Source: CAYPHJ01 sp964410485 | GTDB lineage: Bacteria; Desulfobacterota; Binatia; UBA9968 | Direction of reading: 5' to 3' | Length of the DNA: 9,162 bases | Assembly (NCBI GenBank): GCA_964410485.1 | Contig: CAYPHJ010000145.1 | Location: 1-9,162 of the forward strand | Part shown: positions 4,169-9,162 of the stretch, piece by piece | How positions within the stretch are numbered: position 1 is the first letter of the stretch | Layout: each line of letters opens with the position of its first letter | The notes under the pieces: model-generated | Databases searched by the model: none | The model's input: the letters and a program-made list of their open reading frames with translations, nothing else | What the model was told of the DNA's origin: nothing | Translations under genes and position numbers: made by a program

Positions 4169-5522
4169 CTTAGCCAGCCTGTTGGCCGAAATCCAGAGTG
4201 GCGGCGGCCCCCCCGTATTACTTGTCTTTGGCGAGGATCTTCGCGTGCGGGAGGCCTGTAAAGCGATTGTCAACCTGCTCATTCCCGCAGATGAGCGGGC
4301 ATTCAATCTCGAGCGATATGACGGAAACAGCGCGTCCTGGGAGCAAATCGAGGCTTCAGTGATGACCCCGCCATTGTTGTCGCGGAAGAAGATTTTATGG
4401 ATTGAAAATGCGCCGTATTTCCTTTCACGCGAACAACGGGGAGAACTGGGGGCAAAAGCGCTGCAACTTTGGCACGAAGGACAGAGAGACGAGGCCGCCA
4501 GGTTATTGGTTGACTGGCTGGTGTTTGAAGGTTGGACGCAAGCGCAATGGGAGGAGCTCGATCCGGCTTCCGTCGAGCATCTCGCGGAGACGCTGGCGGG
4601 TGAAAATCAGGCAGCCAGGGAGACGGCAGAAGCGGCGTTACTTTATTGTCGCACCAAGGGCATGGAGCTAAGACAGCGCCCGCAGGCTGAAGGGAATCGT
4701 CTTGAGAAGCTCTTGGACCGGGGGCCTCCCCCGTGGAGCGTTGTGCTCATTACCGCATTGCAAGTTGACCGGCGCGCCCGTCTTTACAAACGGCTAGAGG
4801 AGATTGGCGGCGTTCTCAACCTAGCTATTGAGCGAGATCGTAGTGGTAAGCTCAGCCGCGAGGCGTCGATCGAATTCGTAAATCGGCGGCTCCGGGAGGC
4901 GGGAAAAACAATCGAGAACCGAGCAAGAGAGATGCTCTTGCCACGCGTGAGCCAGGAACTAAGGAGTCTCGACCAGGAGTTGGAAAAGTTAATCTTGTAT
5001 GTGGGCAATCGCCCGTCAATTGGCCCTCACGACGTGGAGATGACAGTTGCCGATCGAGGAGAAGGTTGGGTACTCGACCTTACCCGGTTTATAGCTGGTC
5101 GCGATGTGACAGCTTCTCTTAACCAGTTGATCCGTCTTTTGGCTCAAGGAGAACACCCTTTAAAGCTTTTAGCGATACTGGCGAGCGAGATGCGCAAGTT
5201 AGTCATGGCGCGCCAACTTATAGACCGCGAATTGCACGGGGTTTGGCGCCGCGGAATGAGCTATGAGCAATTCCAAAGGATTTTAACGCAGAACAACGGT
5301 CCATTCGTAATGCGCAATCCTTATGCCGACTATATGTGCTTCCAGAGAGCTGAACAGTTTTCTCTCGACGAGCTGATGGTTTACATGCGGCGAATTTTTG
5401 AGACGGATTTACGTCTAAAGTCTACCGGTAGCTCTCCCCGACTGGTGCTCGAGAGGTTAATTCTGGATATGTGTTTGCCGGCGCGTCCGTGGCGCCCGAC
5501 CCGCTCTGACGTAGCAAGATGA
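4158..5522 (+). CDS. holA: DNA polymerase III subunit delta (clamp loader)
   Basis: Delta opens the beta sliding clamp and is part of the clamp-loader complex. The AAA+-like N-terminal part starts with PPVLLVFGEDLRVREACKAI (18-37), then SRKKILWIENAPYF (75-88), and resumes at PWSVVLITALQVDRRARLYK (192-211). The C-terminal collar domain follows: VSQELRSLDQELEKLILYVG (264-283), the HDVE segment (291-294), WVLDLTRFIAGRD (304-316), GEHPLKLLAILASEMRKL (331-348) and PRLVLERLILDMC (427-439). No Walker A is seen, as expected for delta. At 454 residues it is about 110 longer than the E. coli protein. Much of the extra length is residues 89-190, helical and charged, where E. coli has only about 18 residues. 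ATG 4158 is chosen because family members start about 20 residues before the FGED strand. The stop overlaps the next gene as ATGA. Confidence 0.92.
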   Translation: MKTDLASLLAEIQSGGGPPVLLVFGEDLRVREACKAIVNLLIPADERAFNLERYDGNSASWEQIEASVMTPPLLSRKKILWIENAPYFLSREQRGELGAKALQLWHEGQRDEAARLLVDWLVFEGWTQAQWEELDPASVEHLAETLAGENQAARETAEAALLYCRTKGMELRQRPQAEGNRLEKLLDRGPPPWSVVLITALQVDRRARLYKRLEEIGGVLNLAIERDRSGKLSREASIEFVNRRLREAGKTIENRAREMLLPRVSQELRSLDQELEKLILYVGNRPSIGPHDVEMTVADRGEGWVLDLTRFIAGRDVTASLNQLIRLLAQGEHPLKLLAILASEMRKLVMARQLIDRELHGVWRRGMSYEQFQRILTQNNGPFVMRNPYADYMCFQRAEQFSLDELMVYMRRIFETDLRLKSTGSSPRLVLERLILDMCLPARPWRPTRSDVAR

Positions 5523-6061
5523 TCAGCCGAACAGTTGTTGCGGTAGCCTTATTTTGCGTGCTGATCTTTTCGGACACCGGGGGCTGCGCGGAGATGCTCG
5601 TTCAGGCTTGTTTCAGTCCACAGGAAAGGTGTTCGGGGCATCTGCTTCGAGAAATTGGCAAGGCTGAGAAGGAGATTCTTGTAGCCGTTTATGCGTTTAC
5701 CCACAATGACCTGGCGATTGCCCTAATTGAAGCCAGGAAACGCGGAATAGTTGTCCAGGTGATTGTTGACAGGGAATTCGATGCCGCCAACGAAAACTCA
5801 AAGAGCAGATTGCTGGAAATGCAAAAGGTTTCTGTCCGGCGCATTTCAGGGGGCAAGACGCCGTCACCGGATAGAGACGCGGGCCTTATGCATCAAAAAT
5901 TCGCTGTCATCGATCATGCCGTGGTCTTCACGGGGTCGTATAACTGGACGCACTCGGCAGACCGATTCAATGACGAAAATTTACTGATGTTCCGCAATGC
6001 CGGGCCTCTGGCTGAATTGTATCGCAAGGCTTTTTTTCAGCTTTGGGGGAGGAAATCTTGA
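5519..6061 (+). CDS. Exported phospholipase D-like (Nuc-type) endonuclease
   Basis: This is a 180-residue single-HKD protein similar in size and motif order to the small Nuc endonucleases, which dimerise to build one active site and cut DNA or RNA without metal. A hydrophobic N-terminus after Met-Ile-Ser-Arg, ending near GGCA (about residue 24), looks like a Sec signal peptide, so the enzyme should be periplasmic or secreted. The catalytic motif is H125-x-K127-x4-D132, followed by G139-S140 and N142 (FTGSYNWT) and a conserved acidic NDEN (151-154). The ILVAVYAFTHNDLA strand-helix precedes it at 53-66. The start ATG overlaps the holA stop (ATGA), which implies translational coupling. Its own stop overlaps the next start (TTGA). 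The family also includes lipid-acting enzymes, so nuclease activity is likely but inferred. Confidence 0.9.
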   Translation: MISRTVVAVALFCVLIFSDTGGCAEMLVQACFSPQERCSGHLLREIGKAEKEILVAVYAFTHNDLAIALIEARKRGIVVQVIVDREFDAANENSKSRLLEMQKVSVRRISGGKTPSPDRDAGLMHQKFAVIDHAVVFTGSYNWTHSADRFNDENLLMFRNAGPLAELYRKAFFQLWGRKS

Positions 6062-6564
6062 CCCGTTCGAGCGTCATTGTAGTGATTGTTGTGGCCTTTA
6101 TAGCAGGCTTTTTTACAAATTTGTTTTACAATCGCTGGAATCCGCCGTACCTGACCGGATTTAAGGAGACCGGTAATCTTCCGCCCAATGAACCGCGGAG
6201 TTTCTCAGTTCGATTGGCCCCCGCGAGACCGGAACCCGTTCAACCCGAAATACCGCTAATTTCGGCGCGAGATGTCGAAAAACTTCGTAGTCTCACCGGC
6301 AGTCAAGTGCGGGTTCGCGGCAGAGTTTTTCGCGTCGGCCATTCCGCCAAGAGCAATACTTACTTCGTGAACTTTGGTCCGTCGCGAGAGGCGCTTACCG
6401 CAGTGATCTTCGCTTCGGCGCTCGAACTGTTCGAAAACAACAAACTCCCGCCCAGGATTTTCGAAGGACGCGAAGTCGAGGTGCAGGGGGAAATCAAGAA
6501 CCATCCTCAATATGGGTTAGGGCTCATTCTGGAGACTCCCACCCAAATCAAGTTGTTGGATTGA
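6058..6564 (+). CDS. Membrane-anchored OB-fold protein, TTG start
   Basis: The product has 168 residues. A short basic start (MTRSS) leads into one membrane segment (about 6-23), followed by a Pro-rich linker (about 29-66). A C-terminal domain (72-167) has the OB-fold look: GSQVRVRGRVFRVG, then TYFVNFG, TAVIFASALELF, EGREVEVQGEIK and GLGLILETPTQIKL. Such domains usually bind single-stranded nucleic acid and often accompany exported nucleases. The orientation predicts the OB domain outside the cytoplasm, as with the nuclease encoded upstream. I chose TTG 6058 over TTG 6043: GGAGG at 6048-6052 is 5 bases before it, and the codon overlaps the upstream stop as TTGA. A partner role in extracellular or periplasmic nucleic-acid handling is inferred. 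No family name is claimed. Confidence 0.75.
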   Translation: MTRSSVIVVIVVAFIAGFFTNLFYNRWNPPYLTGFKETGNLPPNEPRSFSVRLAPARPEPVQPEIPLISARDVEKLRSLTGSQVRVRGRVFRVGHSAKSNTYFVNFGPSREALTAVIFASALELFENNKLPPRIFEGREVEVQGEIKNHPQYGLGLILETPTQIKLLD

Positions 6565-6611
6565 CAGTAAAATTGATTACTTGCGCTCCTTTATGGGAGT
6601 GAATCGAGCAG

Positions 6612-6635
6612 GCAAATTCGTGTACGCAAATTTGC
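6612..6635. promoter_or_regulatory. Long near-perfect palindrome between the OB-fold gene and the carboxypeptidase gene
   Basis: GCAAATTCGT (6612-6621) pairs with ACG and AATTTGC (6624-6626, 6629-6635) across a 2-base centre, with CA bulged. That makes ten base pairs. The sequence is A/T-rich in the outer arms and no U-run follows, so a protein-binding operator seems more likely than a terminator. It lies about 50 bases after the OB-fold gene and 110 before the next gene's ribosome site. Confidence 0.45.
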
Positions 6636-6649
6636 ATATTTAGTGTCTA

Positions 6650-6718
6650 TTCAACCTCTGCCAAGTATGTTATAAAGCAGTTCTATTCACCTCCCGGCTG
6701 AGCGCCAACTTCAGCGGG
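6650..6718 (+). promoter_or_regulatory. Possible promoter and 5' UTR hairpin of the carboxypeptidase gene
   Basis: TATAAA at 6671-6676 is a good -10 candidate. The best upstream partner is TTCAAC (6650-6655) at only 15 bases, so the -35 is weak. Downstream, CCCGGCTGA (6693-6701) pairs with TCAGCGGG (6711-6718), leaving one bulged G and a 9-base loop. This hairpin would lie in the 5' leader, ending 12 bases before the GGAGG of the gene. Confidence 0.35.
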
Positions 6719-6730
6719 AAAACACAAGAG

Positions 6731-6747
6731 GGAGGTCTTACAACCTG
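6731..6747 (+). promoter_or_regulatory. Ribosome binding site pointing to a CTG start
   Basis: GGAGG (6731-6735), within GAGGGAGGTC, lies 9 bases before CTG 6745. It lies 24 bases before TTG 6760, the first conventional start codon in frame. CTG is the only plausible start codon in the frame at a suitable distance. Confidence 0.5.
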
Positions 6748-7959
6748 CGCTACCGTACATTGTTTTCCATTGGCCCGTTGCTTTCGGTTGTTGTTTTGTT
6801 GAGCGGTTCAGCCTGGTCTTTCTCACCAGACGAAGATTTGACCGCCCGTGCCGCTATCATTATGGATGCAGCAACCGGCAAGATTCTATATCAAAAAGAG
6901 CCCGACCTTCGCTTGCCTCCGGCAAGTACGACCAAGGTGGTCACGGCCCTTGTTGCCCTGGAGAGCGAAAGAAAACTTGACGAACGACTGAAGGTCTCCA
7001 AAAAGGCGCCCCGTGTACCGGCATCCAAGCTCCACCTGCGGGCCGGCCAATCAATGACCATGCAGGATTTGCTCTATGCGATTCTTTTGTCTTCGGCGAA
7101 TGATGCGAGTGTCGTCTTGGCCGAAGGTATCGGCGGTTCTGTGGCAGGCTTTTCCGATCTGATGAACAAAAAAGCGCGATCAATCGGAGCCATGAATACT
7201 CACTTTACCAATCCCCACGGCCTGACGGCTTCAAATCACTATTCGACGGTCAGGGACCTCGCGACTATTTTCAGGTACGCGATGACAAACAGGGTCTTTC
7301 GCGACGTCGTGCAAACCAAAATAGGCTCTGTACATTCCAGGTCTGTCGTGAAAAAAAAGGTCATCAATCGACGTATCGCCGTAAGGAATCACAATCGACT
7401 CCTGTGGAACTTTGACGGCGCTATCGGTGGCAAAACGGGCTATACGCACGCTGCCCAAAGGTGTTTTGTCGGCGCGGTACAGCGCAATGGAGTCACTTTG
7501 ATCGTAGCCATACTGGGTGCCCGAGAGCTCTGGAACGATACGCGAAAACTTCTAGAGTATGGTTTCGATCATCACCCAAGCTCAAACGATCTTACCCCCG
7601 CTGTCGTCCGGGTTCCCGCAGAAAAACGTGACGGTGTTGAGTCCGACTCGTCGCCCGCATTTTTCGTACCGCTCCAGGAAGAGTCCGGACTGCCGTCGGC
7701 CGACGGCTACATCGTGCAGGTCGGCTCTTTTCGCGAGCGTCACCGCGCCGAATCTGTGCTCGATGATTTGTCGGCCATCGGGTTCGATGCTTTCCTGGAG
7801 CAAGCTGACGTCGGCAATGGCCACCCCATGTTTCGTGTCCGGGTCGGGCCCTATGCGGAACTCTTGGAAGCTCAGGAGACCGCGGAGCAGATCCTAAAAG
7901 AGAGCGGCTACGAGACTTTGATCCTACCGGGTGCGGCCGAGGTGAACCGGCCTAGCTGA
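6745..7959 (+). CDS. D-alanyl-D-alanine carboxypeptidase (PBP5-type) with SPOR domain
   Basis: This enzyme trims the terminal D-Ala from peptidoglycan pentapeptides in the periplasm. Numbered from CTG 6745 (404 residues), a signal peptide runs MRYRTLFSIG to about SAWS (25). The serine acylase triad is complete: S61-T-T-K64, S117-A-N119 and K230-T-G232. NPHGL (about 156-160) is another family mark. A linker rich in Ser, Pro and Glu (about 278-318) leads to a SPOR domain (about 320-395; GYIVQVGSFRER, FRVRVGPY), which binds denuded glycan strands and often targets proteins to the septum. The SPOR domain replaces the usual C-terminal amphipathic anchor. The CTG start fits the ribosome site and restores two arginines in the signal peptide. 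TTG 6760 would give an uncharged MFSIGPLL start. Catalytic function is secure; the start is less so. Confidence 0.93.
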   Translation: MRYRTLFSIGPLLSVVVLLSGSAWSFSPDEDLTARAAIIMDAATGKILYQKEPDLRLPPASTTKVVTALVALESERKLDERLKVSKKAPRVPASKLHLRAGQSMTMQDLLYAILLSSANDASVVLAEGIGGSVAGFSDLMNKKARSIGAMNTHFTNPHGLTASNHYSTVRDLATIFRYAMTNRVFRDVVQTKIGSVHSRSVVKKKVINRRIAVRNHNRLLWNFDGAIGGKTGYTHAAQRCFVGAVQRNGVTLIVAILGARELWNDTRKLLEYGFDHHPSSNDLTPAVVRVPAEKRDGVESDSSPAFFVPLQEESGLPSADGYIVQVGSFRERHRAESVLDDLSAIGFDAFLEQADVGNGHPMFRVRVGPYAELLEAQETAEQILKESGYETLILPGAAEVNRPS

Positions 7960-7998
7960 TAACACACCAGCAGACAAGCACATAGCGTCCAGAACAGA

Positions 7999-8037
7999 GC
8001 GCAACAGTATTGGCATGGTCAGTCTGCCACTGTGCGC
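7999..8037. terminator. Hairpin between convergent genes, possible two-way terminator
   Basis: GCGCAACAGT (7999-8008) pairs with ACTGTGCGC (8029-8037) with one bulged A. An inner GGCA/TGCC stem closes around TGGTCAGTC. It is centred between the convergent stops at 7959 and 8062. Neither side has a clear U-run, so any termination would be weak or factor-dependent. Confidence 0.4.
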
Positions 8038-8061
8038 CGTGCTCCTTGCCCAAAAAAAGGC

Positions 8062-8796
8062 TCACAGTTCGATCATCATGCCGTCCTCAGCGCATTCGAT
8101 CTCGATCTCATTCCTGCGCGCGAGCATGGCCTCGCCCAAATGGGTCAGGACGATTCTCTTACATTGCAGCCGCGGCAGAACCTCTTTTATTTTAAGATAA
8201 TTCATATGGTTCGTCGTTGCCTGGTCATAGAAGCAGCACTCGCAAAGAAAGAGATCCACCCCACGCGCGTGCGTGACGAACTGTTCAGTCCAAGCTGAAT
8301 CGCCGGAAAACAACAGCTGCTTTCCCGCACAGGAAATCTTAAGAGCCAGCGAAATTTCATTGACCTGATGAGGTACGCGAAACGGGTCCACTTGAATTCC
8401 CTCGACCAAAGACTGCTTGCCCGGATGAAGAATGTGAAAATGGGTTGGGGGAATTTCTTTTGCTGGGGATCCGCCGCCGTACATGACACCATAGAGTTGT
8501 ATAATTCTTTCCTCGGTCCCAGGCGGGCCTGCCAAATGCAAGGGTTTGGCACGCGGGTTTTCGTACAAATATTCGAGAAAGAGGAAAGGAAGGCCGCCAA
8601 AATGATCGCCGTGCAGGTGGCTTAAAAAGACCGCGTCCAAATCCTTTGGATCAAAGCCCGCACGCTTCATGGCCAGCAGCGTCGTCGGCCCGCAGTCCAG
8701 CAAAAAAAAGCGGTTATTGGCCTCGATCAAATAGGCGCTCTGATTGCGGCCGCCGCTACCGAAAGCATCGCCGCAGCCAAGAATGTGAACCTTCAA
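8062..8796 (-). CDS. Metallo-beta-lactamase-fold hydrolase, RNase Z-like
   Basis: The 244-residue protein is a complete metallo-beta-lactamase fold with the two-metal site. Its motifs are H60-x-H62-x-D64-H65 (SHLHGDHFGG), H143 (RVPH), D166 (LFSGDSAW) and H219 (VLTHLGE). It starts with KVHILGCGDA and LLDCGPTT, as RNase Z and related single-domain members do. It lacks an obvious RNase Z flexible arm and has NHMNY (196-200) where RNase Z usually has an HST motif. A phosphodiesterase or other hydrolase on an unknown substrate is therefore as likely as tRNA 3' processing. The start is TTG 8796: an in-frame stop lies 18 bases upstream with no other start between, and the KVHILGCG strand begins right after it. 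The Shine-Dalgarno is weak. It is transcribed towards the carboxypeptidase gene. No signal peptide is present, so it is cytoplasmic. Confidence 0.92.
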   Translation of the reverse strand: MKVHILGCGDAFGSGGRNQSAYLIEANNRFFLLDCGPTTLLAMKRAGFDPKDLDAVFLSHLHGDHFGGLPFLFLEYLYENPRAKPLHLAGPPGTEERIIQLYGVMYGGGSPAKEIPPTHFHILHPGKQSLVEGIQVDPFRVPHQVNEISLALKISCAGKQLLFSGDSAWTEQFVTHARGVDLFLCECCFYDQATTNHMNYLKIKEVLPRLQCKRIVLTHLGEAMLARRNEIEIECAEDGMMIEL

Positions 8797-9061
8797 GATC
8801 TCTATCCCGATTCAGGCTATCATTTTGTCGTGTAACACCACCTGGGTAGAGCTTCAAGGTCTGTGGCAAAGCACTTGAAGTGGGCAGAAGGGGTAGATAA
8901 CAATGATCCCGCCCTCGGTGCGCTGGTACGTCGGTCGTCTTTGGCAGGAGTTGACCCCAGATTGTTGACACTGTTTGGTGAACTTTATAACGTCGGCCGC
9001 TTATCCGACCCCTGCTGGCGTGGGCTCCGAGTGTTCTTCTAGGAGGTTGCTGAAAAAAGAT
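8797..9061. other. Intergenic region upstream of the MBL-fold gene
   Basis: No convincing gene is seen. The longest start-to-stop frame noticed is 21 codons from ATG 8910, with no family resemblance. Two inverted repeats stand out. CTTCAAG (8852-8858) with CTTGAAG (8874-8880) lies about 60-80 bases before the MBL-fold start and could be an operator. GTCGG/CCGAC (8992-9009) lies just after a possible plus-strand promoter. The segment ends in AGGAGGTTGCTGAAAAAAGA, a string typical of dispersed bacterial intergenic repeats. Confidence 0.5.
8965..8991 (+). promoter_or_regulatory. Possible sigma-70-type promoter reading rightwards
   Basis: TTGACA (8965-8970) is a perfect -35 box and TATAAC (8986-8991) differs from the -10 consensus at one base. 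The spacer is 15 bases, shorter than the preferred 17, which would reduce activity. It points into the repeat at the right edge and to whatever gene lies beyond the window. Confidence 0.4.
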
Positions 9062-9162
9062 TAGGAATGCTTCGAGAACCTCAGCATGAACGGAAAATCA
9101 TCAACAGTATCAGCTCCCCTCCGTTCGTCCTGAGCCCCGTCGAAGGACTCCGAGAGGGTTTT
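9062..9162. repeat. Dispersed intergenic repeat of the CGTTCGTCCTGAG family, cut by the window edge
   Basis: TTCGAGAACCTCAGCATGAACGGA (9071-9094, quoted here by its ends TTCGAG and GAACGGA) is the imperfect inverted complement of 9120-9144, which begins TCCGTTCGTCCTGAG and ends GTCGAA. The arms are about 24 bases with a spacer of about 25. The phrase CGTTCGTCCTGAGC, followed by GTCGAAGGACT, is familiar from intergenic repeats in many environmental bacteria. The element probably continues past 9162. Its core is related in style to the element at 349-476. Confidence 0.65.

Noticed and set aside
8062..8100. T-run after the MBL-fold stop as an intrinsic terminator
   Set aside because: The run of seven T (minus strand, just past the stop) is not preceded by a GC-rich hairpin. 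The only nearby pairing, GCC with GGC around the run itself, is too weak.
8368..8625. 85-codon plus-strand open frame antisense to the MBL-fold gene
   Set aside because: It is opposite a clear enzyme with all catalytic motifs, and its own product has no recognisable features.

Overview
The window looks like a chromosomal stretch of a Gram-negative bacterium with moderate-to-high GC. A secreted PLD-family nuclease, a D,D-carboxypeptidase with a SPOR domain, and families of dispersed intergenic repeats built on 'GTCATTCTGAG' and 'CGTTCGTCCTGAG' cores together suggest a deltaproteobacterium-like or related uncultured lineage. That placement is an inference and the phylum is not secure. No phage, conjugation, integrase, transposase or CRISPR genes were seen.

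Layout, left to right. A tRNA-Thr (anticodon CGT, minus strand) is cut by the left edge. Bases 55-806 hold no credible gene. They contain two 174-nt direct repeats, each with an internal hairpin, on either side of a MITE/REP-like element with matching ends, plus a small heptamer array. Next is a minus-strand thiamine thiazole operon, thiS-thiG-thiE. It is headed by a clear TPP riboswitch and an intrinsic terminator that reads into the start of thiS, so thiamine pyrophosphate should switch the operon off by premature termination. Upstream of it on the same strand is a stand-alone fumarylacetoacetate-hydrolase (FAH) family gene.

The strand then changes at a divergent intergenic region (3657-3885) with several inverted repeats. 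The plus strand carries an unrecognised 76-residue protein, a possible 12-codon leader ORF, and a tightly overlapped trio. The trio is holA (DNA polymerase III delta, with an unusual insertion of roughly 85-100 residues), an exported single-HKD phospholipase-D-type nuclease (ATGA overlap), and a membrane-anchored OB-fold protein (TTGA overlap, TTG start). After about 180 bases with palindromes comes a penicillin-binding-protein-type D-alanyl-D-alanine carboxypeptidase with a C-terminal SPOR domain. Its best start appears to be CTG. A convergent metallo-beta-lactamase-fold (RNase Z-like) hydrolase follows on the minus strand. The right end (8797-9162) has no gene but has a possible promoter and a dispersed repeat that runs off the window.

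How the genes fit together. ThiS (sulfur carrier) and ThiG (thiazole synthase) make thiazole phosphate, and ThiE joins it to the pyrimidine. ThiF, ThiO/ThiH, ThiC and ThiD must be encoded elsewhere. The most unusual grouping is holA, the secreted nuclease and the anchored OB-fold protein. The last two are predicted to lie outside the cytoplasm and could act together on nucleic acid there, while holA may be only a co-transcribed housekeeping gene.
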